NCBI GenBank assembly: GCA_022575985.1
Contig: JAKSXM010000269.1
Span: 62,001-126,000, forward strand
Origin: Anagrus nilaparvatae
Lineage: Eukaryota; Arthropoda; Insecta; Hymenoptera; Mymaridae
Reading direction: 5' to 3'
DNA length: 64,000 nucleotides
The notes below the pieces were generated by a model. That model had not been told where the DNA came from, ran no database searches, and worked only from the letters and a program-made list of their open reading frames with translations. Positions 42,058 through 53,091 of the stretch are shown here, one piece after another. The position numbers and the translations under genes were made by a program. Position 1 is the first letter of the stretch. Every line of letters starts with the position of its first letter.

Positions 42058-43468
42058 TAATCTATTTATTAATAACACCTGGATAATACAATAGCAATAT
42101 AAAATTTAAAAAAAAAACAAACATTTGAGTATATTTTTTACAAAATTTTTTCGCAATATTATATTATATTAAAACTTTAATTTAAAAATCGTTATTAATA
42201 TGCGATATATCTACAAAATTTATAATTTTGTGAACTTTTTTATGTAATAACAAAGTGCACAAAATAATATAACAATTAATAATTATACAAGTTAAAAAAC
42301 TGCAACACTAATGTAAAATTCGTGTCAATTTTTTTATACAATAATTATTTTAAGAAGAAATAAAATTTACAAGATGGTTTTTTTTTTCAAGAAATAAAAA
42401 AAAAAATTTATATTTTAATACTTAATTATTGATCTTTCATAAAAATTGATTTAAGATTTTCATTAACATATTTAACTTTTTTTATTCATTTATCATCGAT
42501 ACTAACATCTATATAAGGTATTTGTAATACTTTGTAACTTTTTTGTTCTAATAATGTAATTGAAAAATTTATAAGTCCAATTAACTGATTAGAGCCTCTA
42601 CAATAGTCGTGGTAATCACATATTATTCCTATCCTATGTACATTTTTATTTGTTTTACTAATTTCAGTACTGAAACTTATAGAATTACAATCACTATCTA
42701 CAAAGAATCCAGCATCTAAAAAGTTCAATGATATCAAAAATTTTTATATTTTTATAAAATTATAATTTGCAATTTTTATCAAAAATCTACTGAAAGAAAT
42801 ATAACTTGGGTGCCTGTTTTGAAATGTCTAAGAAATTTTGGATCTCTGTCAATTGTTAATTTTGTAAAAGATGATCAAAAGGTTCATTTCTGCATTGGTT
42901 TTGGGGATTGAAATTTTATTTTTCACTTATCGGGACTTAATAAAACTGCATTTATGCAGACAAAAGTTTTTCAAATTTTTAGTAAAACTGGAGTATAATA
43001 AGAATTAGATTTCTGCTTATTATAAAAAATTTAAATCATTAAAAATTGCAAACAATGTTCAGAAATCCAAAATTAAGATAGAATTATTATTGTAATAGTC
43101 TGGGTAAAAATGAATTTTTTTTATTTACATATTATACTAATCTAAATTTCCTGCAATTTTTTCAATTGCACGAGAGGGAAAATTCGACCCTTCTACTTCT
43201 TTTATAGGACGCATAAATGTGCAAATATTATTTCAGATTTTATTGGAATAAATAGGGATTCCTGAAACCCCTGAAGATTATCTTTCTGATTTAAAATTTT
43301 TACTGCTGTGTCTTTCTCTCAAAAGTTATCGTCCTCTCTCTCTGAAATTTCTTTAAAAGTCGGTATAGCAGAGAATGATATTTCTTTGTTAAAATATATA
43401 TTGCTTAAAACATATTGTTCTTATTTATTTTTTGTAAATTACTTTTTACTGTTTTTCTAATTAAGTTA
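42058..43468 (-). repeat. Right palindrome arm, part 2 (right of the giant element)
   Basis: Reverse complement of 5682-7095. Identity drops abruptly after about 43468 (left side before 5682). It contains the second RAP-like fragment. Confidence 0.87.
42486..42737 (-). pseudogene. RAP-domain-like fragment, right copy
   Basis: Identical 83-codon frame to 6412-6663, inverted. Located between the SANT gene and the transposase gene of the Harbinger element. Upstream (to ~42900) coding-like sequence has stops, so this is a fragment. Confidence 0.4.
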
Positions 43469-43754
43469 AAATATGCATATTTTTTAAAAATAGGAGTATA
43501 GTTTAAAAATGTAAATAAATTAATTTAACTTGTTGTTTTACTGAATGCAAATGTAGCTGAAAAGTCGACTGTATGTTTGAATTATAAATTTAGATTACTT
43601 AATATATGCGTTCAGCTTGTTAAATTTAGGTTGATATTTGTAAATAGAATTTTGCAAAGAAAATCATTTAATATTATGTTTATTAATTGTACAAAAAAAT
43701 TTGTCTGAACATAAATCTTATATACATTTTGATAATTAAAAAAAACATTAATAT
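43469..43754. other. Unique spacer between palindrome arm and transposase gene
   Basis: AT-rich, no ORF; would contain the transposase 3' untranslated region. Confidence 0.4.
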
Positions 43755-45413
43755 TTATTGTCTATAATACGTATTTAAAATATAATCCAGTTCCATGATT
43801 CCTCTGTTGAAATCGCCTCTATTCAAATTTGGTTCTCCAATTTCAGGGAACAAATTTAAAAATTCTGGATCAACAACACTAAAAAAAAGTTATTAGTAAA
43901 ATTAGAACATTGTATATTAACTTTTGCATAAAAAATAAACTATTTATATTTTTACCCATTCATTTTCCTAAAATTATGCAAAATAACACAAGCCTCTATT
44001 ATTCTGGCCACTTTTATGGGTGTATAACTTAAAACACGATGTCGATTAATTGATCTCCAAACGTTAGACAATATACCAAAAGTCCGCTCCACCTTACAAC
44101 GAGTTCTCCTAATTTCTGTATTGTAAGTAGCCTCTGGTGAATTTGGGGGAGCCCTCAAGATTGGTATTAACAAAATATCTGAACGATTATATCCAGAATC
44201 ACCTATTATAAAAACAATAATTATATTAAAGTTTTTATAAAAATAGGAATAACTCAAGGGAAAGAAAAGATTTCAACGTTTATTAAAAAGAGTGCTTTAT
44301 CTACTTTAAGTTCGCTTTTTCAATAATTAAACATTTAATCTTTATGTTTCAAAAGTAATTGATTAACTTATTTCAGAGGTATCTATCTTTGAATTAGTTT
44401 CATGAATGAAAATAAGAATAAGAACGAAATAGTTTTAGAGTTATTTTATATCATGTCATTTATTACCAATAATGTAGTATTCTCCTTCTTCTTCCATAAC
44501 TTCTTGATTTTCCCTAAGTGTGTTCAAGTAATTTTTAGCATCACTATACTTGTAAATAAATTTATCTGTATTACTTCCAGGGCAGATACGTAAATTTGTT
44601 ATCATATAATTATTATCTGTTATCTAAAAATTTTAAGCTACTTTAAAAAAATATTTGTTACATACGAGAAAAAATAGAATAGAAAAAATACCACTTGAAC
44701 ATTCATAGAATGTTTATGTTTGTAATGGAAAAAATTCTCCTCATGTCTTGTTGGGCGTCGTTGCTTTACAACAAAACAGTCAATAAGCCCTATTATCCGA
44801 GGAACTCGGAAAGTTCTTTGAAAACTAAAAAGGTCAAATATCAAAAGTTAATTGATGCAATTATGATTGCTTTTAGTATTCATTAAATAAATAAATAATA
44901 TAACCTCGGGCTAGTACGTTCTCTTTCTTCTTTAGTTGAGGGAAATTTTATAAAAAAATCTCTGTAATGACAAATAGCATTTACAACTGCATTGACGTAG
45001 CGACTCACAGTCGTTCGACTCACTGGATGTTCCCATATTTGCCCTAAATCAATTTGGTAAGATCCAGTTGCTAAGAATCTAAGAGTAATTAGCACTTGGA
45101 TGTGTACTGGAATCATTGTTCTTCTTTGGCCCACAAGATTATTATGAAGTAAATCCACAAGCTCCAATACAAGTTGAGGAGGCATTCTAAATTAAAAAAA
45201 AAAATTAACAGTACAAATGAGTAAGCTTATAATTACTCTTTAACTAAATTTAAAAAACTACCTATATATTCGACGAAAATATTCTTGATCCAAATCAAAT
45301 GGATTTCTAGCATCTCTTAATAAATACCTATCAATCCTTAATCGCCTAATATTTTCTCTTCGGGCTTCTTCTTCTTCTTCATCAAGAATTAAAGCCAATG
45401 CATTTAAGGCCAT
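43755..45413 (-). CDS. PIF/Harbinger (HARBI1-like) DDE transposase, six exons
   Basis: Harbinger transposases cut and paste DNA with a DDE catalytic triad. Minus-strand exons: 45413-45262 (MALNALALILDEEEEEARRE), ~45187-44905 (LRFLATGSYQIDLGQIWEHP, VSRTTVSRYVNAVV), ~44833-44690 (IIGLIDCFVVKQRRP, first Asp), ~44622-44469 (RICPGSNTDKFIY), ~44206-43950 (GDSGYNRSD, second Asp; CKVERTFGILSNVWRSINR, Glu) and ~43879-43755. Splice sites are GT-AG and no interruption is seen, about 340-350 residues, normal for the family. The usual Thr after ID-C is Phe here. It is transcribed toward the SANT gene, the usual convergent layout, with the 29.8-kb element now in the spacer. Confidence 0.85.
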
Positions 45414-45826
45414 TATTATTTTTCAAAGTAAGTTCCTTTTCCAAGAATTCTCTGTACTGTAATAAACATTTCTTTTTAATCTTCTTTTTTTTTTTTGAAT
45501 AAATTTTATATTTGACAAATTAATATTTGCATAATACTATATATCAATTTAAAGAAAATTGCAATACTTAACCTATTAGTTCTTTTTCTGATTATCAGGA
45601 AAATTAAAAGATTTCAAAAATAATTCTTAACCATAACCAATAAAATCAAACCTTAAGTCACCTTACATGAGCAACAGGCTTTTTTATAGAAACGCAGCAT
45701 GAAGTCGACGTTTTTTAAAAAGACAGTAGTTCTGAGGCATTTTTTTGGCCATACCACACTTTATGAATTTTTACACTTGTCGGTTTTATCTTTTACCAAA
45801 CGAAAATAATAGAGAATCTGGGCCCA
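45414..45826. other. Harbinger 5' region with candidate terminal inverted repeat
   Basis: Upstream of the transposase ATG. The right end, read on the minus strand from 45825, begins GGGCCCAGATTCTCTATTAT, a GG-start terminus of the PIF/Harbinger type. The matching left end was not found, so this end is tentative. Confidence 0.4.
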
Positions 45827-46026
45827 GCTAGTCTTTATATAAATCAAAGATGTTAAAGATTTCTTAAATCCCATTTATATACCTTTAGTACGCCATTTCA
45901 CTTTCGAGAGAAATTATAGTTTATGTTCATCAGTGTTAAGATGGTAAAACACAAAATATATATATATACTTTTATTTATATATAGTCAGTCAAGTAAATA
46001 ACAGTTTAGTTACTGAAAAGATATGA

Positions 46027-46732
46027 AGAGCGTCAGTAGCTCAGAGGTAACGCGCCCGCTTCTTAACATAAAGATTGCGGGTTCGAGACCCAGTCCCGGC
46101 AAACTTTTATTTATATAAAAATAAAATAAATTCTTATATAAATGAAAATTGTCGTTGCGCGCTACTGAACTCTAGGTGGCGTGTTGATGTAGAGGGTTCT
46201 ACATGGCGCCACCGTATATCATGCAGATGGGCGTTTTTTCTCCTATATGGTTTTTCGCGCCATCGTCAACCGGAATTGGTTGCATGATTCCTCAAAAAAT
46301 ACCGGTCCTTAACCAAGGGACAACCCATACCCTTAAAAAATGGGGCAAGTCAGTGAGTGTGTAAAAACACTCACTGGTGATGACGGCAAGGCAGACCTTC
46401 CTACATATATTCCATCCTTAATTCCCTTCTTCTCCTACAGATGGCAGCGACTACACTAAGTAATGTTCATTGAGTGTAAAGTTTTAATATTGAAAAGTAT
46501 AGTCGTTGCTACACTTCCCACACAATTTGTCCACATACGTCTCCAAACCTATCTAATTATTTCCATTAAAGGAAAAAGCGGTATATATCTCAATATATAT
46601 ATCGACTTCCGAGGGAATAAAAGCAAAAAATGCGGTTTGGACCGCTTGTGCAAATTGTTTGGTGACCTCCGTATAACGAAAAAGTTCTAAGAGGTCAACA
46701 AATATAACCTATGGTTAATAAAAGAGCATACA
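46027..46732 (+). mobile_element. tRNA-headed SINE-like insertion with a 16-bp target duplication
   Basis: TACTGAAAAGATATGA occurs on both sides (46011-46026 and 46733-46748), marking a retroposition-type insertion of ~706 bp. It begins with a degenerate tRNA-like segment: TAGCTCAGAGG fits the A box and GGGTTCGAGACCC the B box/T arm of pol III promoters, but the acceptor stem does not pair. The body contains inverted repeats such as CAGTGAGTGTG…CACTCACTG. There is no clear poly(A). The length is long for a SINE. Confidence 0.6.
46030..46101 (+). promoter_or_regulatory. tRNA-like pol III promoter (A and B boxes)
   Basis: Degenerate tRNA head of the SINE-like element; D-arm and T-arm motifs present, acceptor stem mismatched, so not called as a functional tRNA. 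Confidence 0.5.
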
Positions 46733-47220
46733 TACTGAAAAGATATGACTAGTTTACTATATACAAAATAGTACATATAAAATAGACAAACAAAATTGTA
46801 ATTAGACCCAATGCCAAAAAATTAAATATCAAAACTTTTTTTAATTGTTCCTTTCAAAACTTTAAATTTAAAACAAATATTAACTTGGTCAATAAGGAAC
46901 ATAATCTTACACAATATAATTATTGCTTAAAAAATTCCATCATTTTAAAGCAACTTTTCAGAACAATTAAAAAAAGTTTTTATTTTTAATTTTTTGGCAT
47001 TGCGTCTAAAAAATTCCAAGAAATTCCAGTTTTGTTTGTCTATTTTATATGTACTATTTTTTATATAGTAAACTAGTCATACCTTTCCAGTAACTAAACT
47101 GTTATTTACTTGACTGACTATATATAAATAAAAGTATATATATATATTTTGTGTTTTACCATCTTAACACTGATGACCATAAACTATACTATAACTAAAC
47201 TATAACATAAACTATACTAC

Positions 47221-47325
47221 TCTACAGACCATCTGCACCAGGATGTAGTTCTATGACGCGTGCTAAAGGCCATTGAGTTGGAGCCGTGTTGTCGCTCTTG
47301 ATGAGGCTCAAGGACCCTATTTCGA
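47221..47325 (-). pseudogene. Antisense fragment of a BEL/Pao integrase C terminus (DUF5641-like)
   Basis: The minus strand reads SLIKSDNTAPTQWPLARVIE then LHPGADGL, the W-P-L-x-R-V/I-x-E-x-H-P-G pattern at the end of BEL/Pao Pol. It ends exactly where a plus-strand BEL gag begins (~47325), a head-to-head join of two truncated BEL pieces. Confidence 0.62.
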
Positions 47326-48432
47326 TGTTTGACTTTTCATACACGATTCGATACAACACAGAAGCCAATTCCTGAGTTTAATGGAAACTACAGAGACTGG
47401 ATTGGCTTCAAAAATTTATTCACAGACCTTGAGATAAATTCTAGCAGAACTTCAGCTGAAAAATTTTCTTATTTAAAAAATGCTCTTAAAGATGAACCAT
47501 TCTTTTTAATTAAAAATCTTACAGTTACAGAGGGAAAGTTCGAGGATCAAATCTGGAAAACGCTCACAAGCCATTATGACAAAAACAAAAACATAATCTA
47601 CGCTCACGTCAACTCATTTTACGCCTTAAAGAAGATGTCCAATGAGTCAGCAGCACAACTTCGGTCAATGATCAACGAGCTTACGGACAGCCTAGAGTCA
47701 CTACGGGCATTAGGAGCCCCAGTCGATCAATGGGATTACTTATTAGTTCCTTTCATCTTGGACAAACTAGATTCAACTACAAGAAGAGATTGGGAAAAAC
47801 TTAATAGCTCGTCAAAGGAACCTGCCAAGTTCACTGAATTGAAGACGTTTCTTCAGGATCGATTGCAGACCTTAAGCGCCATGGAGGGATCTACGTCACA
47901 GAACTCTTCACGCAACGATAGTCAAGGTCGTAAGCCCAATATTTCTAATAATAGTCAAAATAATTCTAAGGTTGTACATACTGTCAGTACTACTAACGTC
48001 AAAACTAACACTAACCCTAAAACATCTAAGTCAAAATCGTATAAATGTTTTCTTTGTAAAAAAGAACATATTCTAGCATTCTGTGATGATTTCAGGGGCA
48101 AGTCAGCCAAAGAACGTCACGACTTTGTCAAGGTCAACAATTTGTGTTACAACTGTCTTGCGAAGCACTCCGTCGCTGAGTGTCGCAGCCAAAAAGCCTG
48201 TAATACATGTCACGCCAAGCATCATACTCTGATACATGAAGCAGTCTCGTCAATGGCAGCAGCTCAGCAATCAACCAGCAGCTCACAAGCTTCAATGTCA
48301 GGCGGTCAAAACTTAAACTCTGCTGCTCCCATTTCGTCTCTTTCAGCTACAATGCCAGGAGCAACGCAGTCGTCCAATTTGGCACAGCCATCGTCGAGGT
48401 CATTTCGGACAATGGTAAAACATCTCAGGTAA
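47326..48432 (+). pseudogene. BEL/Pao gag-like region, 5'-truncated
   Basis: The frame from about 47329 shows IPEFNGNYRDWIGFKNLF and later the DUF1759-type capsid blocks (AHVNSFYALKKM, DYLLVPFILDKLDSTTRRDW), then Cys/His knuckles (CFLCKKEHILAFC, CYNCLAKHSVAEC, CNTCHAKHHTLIH). The N-terminal part expected before this is missing, because the copy begins at the junction with the antisense BEL fragment. The frame ends at 48432, just before the protease, which is in another frame. Confidence 0.8.
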
Positions 48433-49135
48433 GAGCACTCATCGACCCTTGTGCAGAGGCATCATTCATCACTGAATCACTCACTCAACGACTGAGACTT
48501 CAAAGGTCAACAGGCAACTTCAGCGTCACGGCAGTTGCTGATATGTCCACACACGTCAGAGGAACTGCACAATTCAGTATAAGGTCATGTATAAAAAACA
48601 ATTATATTTATAATACTGAAGCTCTCGTTCTGAATAATGTCTCATCGTATACTCCTAAATGCTCTAGCTTTGACCCAGCCTGGACACATCTTTCTGATAT
48701 TCAATTGGCTGACCCTCGTTTTTTCGCTAAAGACGAAATCAAATTAATACTGGGTGATTATATCTTCACTCTTATCATAGAGGAAGGTCTAAAAAAGGGT
48801 AATCTTGGCGAACTCTTGGCCAAGTCTGCATCTCTTAACGACGTACTTTTAACCGGTCCTGCCTTACACACTGACGTCACTTCTGTACTAATACGTTGGC
48901 GATTATATAGATACGTTTACGGTGCTGACATTGCTAAAATGTATAGGCAAATTTTAATTCATCTTGAGGACAGAAAATATCAACGAATTTTATGGCGAAA
49001 TTCCTCAAACGACTGCATATCTATTTTTGTCTTCAACACAGTAACATATGGAGTAGGTCCTTCAGCCTTTCAAGCCTTAAGATTCCTAAGACAATTAGCT
49101 CAAGAGGCTCCTCAATCTGCGCACGTAGAGTAATC
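48433..49135 (+). pseudogene. BEL/Pao protease and partial RT with an internal deletion
   Basis: VRALIDPCAEASFITESL (about 48430-48485) is the protease active-site region with DPC in place of the usual DSG. After FAKDEIKLILGDYIFTLIIE and NLGELLAK the frame goes straight to SLNDVLLTGPALHTDVTSVL, sequences normally several hundred residues apart in BEL Pol. An in-frame deletion near 48825 has therefore removed the start of RT. RT then shows YVYGADIAKMYRQI. A stop/frameshift follows at about 49133. Confidence 0.72.
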
Positions 49136-50404
49136 GAAGATAATATGTATATCGATGACTGTCTTTTTGGCCATGACACCGTAAACGAAGCTGTAGATCT
49201 TTCTCGTGAAGTAAGCAATTTGCTCATGGCGGGCGGATTTCCATTGAGAAAATTGGTCGCGAATGATTGTGAATTGTTAAAACACATTCCTGCTGACTGG
49301 TTAGCTGATTCTTCAGATGCAAATCATTGTTCAAACCATGTTTATCAATTATTAGGTCTTAATTGGAATCACAATTCTGACGAGTTATCATTTCATGGCA
49401 ATTTTCAATTTCAGTCCAATCATCTAACAAAACGAAACGTATTGTCAATCATAGCTAAGCTATACAATCCATTAGGTCTTATCTCCCCGCTCATAATACG
49501 ATGTAAAATTTTCATGCAACTTATTTGGAAAGAAGGGACTAATTGGGACGAATTATTAAGTGAGTCTCATTTTTCTTTGTGGGAAGAGATATATAGCGAC
49601 TTAAAGCTACTCAAAGACTTCAAAATCCCAAGATGGATAGGTTATTTGTCAAGACGTACAGTCGAAATTTACGGCTTTGGAAACGCTTCCGAACAAGTAC
49701 TTTGTGCTACGGTCTATTTTAGAATAATCGAGGACGGATTTTGTTCAGTCAACCTCATAATCGCCAAAACTAGAGTCCCTCCTATCAAAACAGTTTCTAT
49801 ACCTCGTTTAGAACTTTGCGCATCTTTATTATTTTGTAATCTAGTCAAAAAAGTCGTTGACTTACATGAGTTTTCTTCAGTAAACATACATATTTGGTCA
49901 GACGCAAAAAATAATTTAGCTTGGATTAGGTCTCAACCATACTTATGGACATCATTTGTATCTCATAGAATAGTTTAAATCAATAATGCCACTCCAAACG
50001 CTCAATGGTATTACGTCGAAGGTAAACAAAATCCAGCTAATTTAGGCACCAGAGGAATCTCCTTTGATCAATTCTCGCAATCTAATTTATGGTGGAACGG
50101 ACCAGAATTTTTATTTGAAAATAATCAGCCATGGCCAACAGAACAATCCGAGAATTTTGAGGCCGTAGAAATATCAGAAAAAAAGAAAACCTGTCACGTA
50201 ACGTCGCAAATTAAAAAAAGGGAAATTTTTGATTTAGTTTTTCGTTATTCTTCTTTGCTCAAACTACTAAGAGTCACAGCGTGGTCCATTCGCTTCATTA
50301 ACAATTTAAAATCGTCGAAAATTTACTCACCAAAATTAAAACGATCATGGCTCTCTCCTGGAGAAATCAAAAACGCCCTGCTGGTATGGAATCGTCTGTC
50401 GCAA
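49136..50404 (+). pseudogene. BEL/Pao RT-RNase H remnant
   Basis: NMYIDDCLFGHDT contains the RT active-site YIDD. LYNPLGLISPLIIRCKIFMQ is the conserved BEL segment after RT (peptidase A17 region), and YGFGNASEQ corresponds to the RNase H start where an Asp would be expected instead of Asn. Stops at 49976-49978 and further on break the frame; sequence to 50404 still reads as BEL (NPANLGTRGISFDQF). Confidence 0.75.
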
Positions 50405-51118
50405 TGAATTGATTTTCCTAATGAATTTCACAAGTTATCTTAAAAGCAAGTCATTTCGAATCGTAGCAATTTGCTAAACTTATATCCATATTTTGACAAT
50501 ATAACTGGCTGTATTAGAGTAGGTGGTCGTCTCAGAAACGCTAATCTCTCTCCTTATGAGAAATTTCCATTTATTTTATCGCCCTACTCCAATCTAGCAC
50601 ATCTCATTATTAGAAATTGTCACCAAAATATGCTCCATGGTGGTACACAACTTACGTTATCTGCCGTCAGAGAGTCACATTGGATAATCAATGGCAGACG
50701 AACTGTCAAAAAATTCATATCAAATTGTATTCCTTGTATACGCTTCAGAGCATCTGTCATGACTCAAAAAATGGGTGACTTACCTGCTTCTAGAGTCACG
50801 CGTTCTCATCCATTCGCTCAACTCGAAATTAATTATGCCGGATCAATTAAAGGGCGAATGTCGTCAGGTAGAGGATGTAAGTCCTTTCCCGGTTATATAG
50901 CAGTCTTTGTATGCATGTCTACCAGAGTGGTACATTTAGAATTTGTTTCACGTTACGACACTGAGCTTTTTATGGCCGCATTCAAGAGATTTATTTCTAG
51001 GCGTGGTTTTTGCACTGATGTGTACTCTGATTGCGGTACAAACTTTGTAGGCGCTGATTCTGCTTTGAAAGCCATGTTTTCTGAGGGATCTTCACACGTA
51101 AAACAGATTATTCATGAG
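50405..51118 (+). pseudogene. BEL/Pao integrase, cut by a LINE insertion
   Basis: IRVGGRLRNANLSPYEKFP and HGGTQLTLSAVRESHWI then CIPCIRF form the zinc-binding region; the core has QLEINYAGSIKGR and YSDCGTNFVGA with two of the three catalytic acids. The frame is lost at 51119, where a T-run (poly(A) of an antisense LINE) begins; the third acid and the DUF5641 end are absent from this copy. Confidence 0.78.
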
Positions 51119-51905
51119 TTTTTTTTTTTTTTTTGTTTGGAAGCTTCCTTTCTGGCTTTCTACTGCGCATGAGCGCTATTAAGCCCGTTTTTGTGTTAGT
51201 ATGCCATGTTGTCAATAATGCAGTGTTGTCATTTCTTATGTTATTAAAAATTAAGTTCCACTTTTTGAATAAAATCTAGGATGGTCTTGATGAAAAGCTG
51301 TTCCCTGATTGATAATATATGTCTTAGCTTTATCTTATCTTCTGTGTGTATATCATCAAATTCTTGAAAAACTCTATTTCTATGTTCTTGTAACAAATTG
51401 CAGCTAAAAATTATGTGTTCAATAGTGGCCAAGCTTTTACTACATATGCAAATTGGACTTTCTCTCTTTTTAATTTTGTGTAGAAAAACAGGATCCATAT
51501 AATATCGTGTTATTAGTTTTAAATAGAGGTTGGTGTCTTTTCTTTTCCAGAACTTAGTTATGTCTAAATCATTGATGGATTTTAATATACAAGTTGTGTT
51601 ATTGATATAGGTTGACAACGCACACACATAACACTGACACACAGACACAACACAGACACTTACACTGACACAACACACACCGCCCATGCACAGGCGTAAG
51701 CCTCCTGTGGGATGCATGTGGACTATCCTCATGTATACGTAAAAGTCGGTAGATCAATATACAATATATATATATATATATATGTAATTTTTGCTAGCTT
51801 TGATATCTTGCCATTTTTCTAGGTGTTCATGCCATTCCTGATAATACTTGTTGAAGATTTCAGCTAGGATGGTGGATTTATCGACATATACTTGCAGTTC
51901 TTGTT
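51119..51905 (-). mobile_element. 5'-truncated LINE 3' end inserted in the BEL integrase
   Basis: Reading the minus strand, coding sequence (STILAEIFNKYYQEWHEHLE at ~51890-51830; IKKRESPICICSKSLATIEH at ~51500-51430, then IIFSCNLLQEHRN) ends at 51244. An untranslated tail follows and then 16 A (51134-51119). C-x-C-x(6)-H-x(4)-C is the C-terminal zinc-binding motif of LINE reverse transcriptases. The coding part is interrupted by a CA-type and an AT microsatellite (51600-51790). Only the last part of the RT ORF is present. Confidence 0.68.
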
Positions 51906-51994
51906 AATATAATACTTAAATTATACATACAAAAATTTGATGCGTGACGTCACCAACATGGAGCACCATGCTTTTACTTTTATTCACTGACCTT
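51906..51994. other. Flank of the young Gypsy element
   Basis: Short stretch with no gene; ends CCTT (51991-51994), the left target-site duplication. Confidence 0.5.
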
Positions 51995-53078
51995 TGTAAC
52001 GTGGTTACAAACGCAGAAAAATCAAAAATAAAATTTAAAATAAATCTATGAGCCGCCAAGAATTTATATTAAAAATATCAATTTATACTTATAAAATTTT
52101 AATACAATATAGATAAATCACGCCACACATGCACACATCAATAAAATCCTGACCAAGTCAAGATTTAGAAGAAAGTGGGGAGAGAGAAGAAGCCGGAAGA
52201 CGATTGACGGCACGCGACTAAAATGACATTCGACGACTAGCTACCTGTTTATTAGGTCGCGTTTTGATTGATTATTGAATTTTTTTATCTAGTCGTCGGC
52301 CATTATGTTAATTTTTAATTAATATTATAAAGAAATTACAATTAATAAAAAGTGAACTGATTAATTTGAATACGGATTTTTGTCGTGAAAATATAAGTGA
52401 ATTTTAAAAGAATTGAAGAAAAGATTTCAAAGGCAAAATCGATTCTCTTGCATTGATTTTATATTACAAGATACATAATTATCTAGACACGAGGTGTCAA
52501 GTTTTATAATATTCGTCGGGAGATAATCTATATGATAAAAGAAAAGTGTTGATATTATTGTTTTATAATAAACTTTTTAAGAAGAAAAGTAAAAGATCAT
52601 CATTCAGCAGTTATGTCAGAAATAAAGAAAACTGGAGTTATAGAAAATGAAAATGAAGAAGGTAGGTCTTCAACTCCTATAAAAGTGAAAAATATGTGTG
52701 TGTGTCGCGACTAAGAAATTACATTATTTTAATTGATAATAAAAGGACATTTTGGTGATTATCTTTAATAAAAGACATTTTAGTTTATAGTTTGATTACA
52801 TTTATATTTTTATATTTTTTTGAATAAAGCTAATGATTTTGTGTTTTAATAGAAATTAATTAGTGTTAAGTTTATTTAAATAAAAATAATAGCATCTCTC
52901 CCTTTTTCTATGAAAATTCCCCCGACCTTGATAATTATTCTCTTTCTCATTTCAGCATATGGTATATATTGGTAAGTCCCGCGCATAGCAACGAACACGC
53001 ATGATTTTAATAAAGGTAAAAATTTTGATAAATTCATAATGCGCTTATTTCTGCAAGGCCGGAAATAATCACATTACA
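51995..53078 (+). repeat. 5' LTR of the young Gypsy element
   Basis: ~1084 bp. It contains an ATG at 52613 (MSEIKKTGVIENENEE), followed by a GTAGGT donor-like site, and later TTTCAG (acceptor-like, ~52951-52956) and GTAAGT (~52972). It differs from the 3' LTR by a TATG/TAACG change near 52048. Confidence 0.92.
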
Positions 53079-53080
53079 AA

Positions 53081-53091
53081 TGGCGCCCAAC
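53081..53091 (+). promoter_or_regulatory. Primer binding site, tRNA-Lys (CUU) type
   Basis: TGGCGCCCAAC, two bases after the LTR, matches the complement of the last 11 bases of tRNA-Lys(CUU), the primer of the gypsy group. Confidence 0.75.

Larger units (their letters stand above)
45915..47188. mobile_element. Foldback MITE with long inverted repeats, interrupted by a SINE-like insertion
   Basis: 45915-46026 plus 46749-46840 is inversely repeated at about 46960-47188 (shared core CAGTGTTAAGATGGTAAAAC, then TATATATATACTTTT). Without the 46027-46748 insertion the element is about 0.55 kb and almost wholly self-complementary. No ORF. Confidence 0.75.

Noticed and set aside
46030..46101. Functional tRNA gene
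   Set aside because: A and B boxes fit but the acceptor stem does not pair and the segment starts exactly at a target-site duplication, so it is a SINE head.
51600..51670. Cys/Val-rich N terminus of the minus-strand frame 51244-51732
   Set aside because: It is the translation of a CACA-type microsatellite interrupting the LINE, not protein-coding signal.
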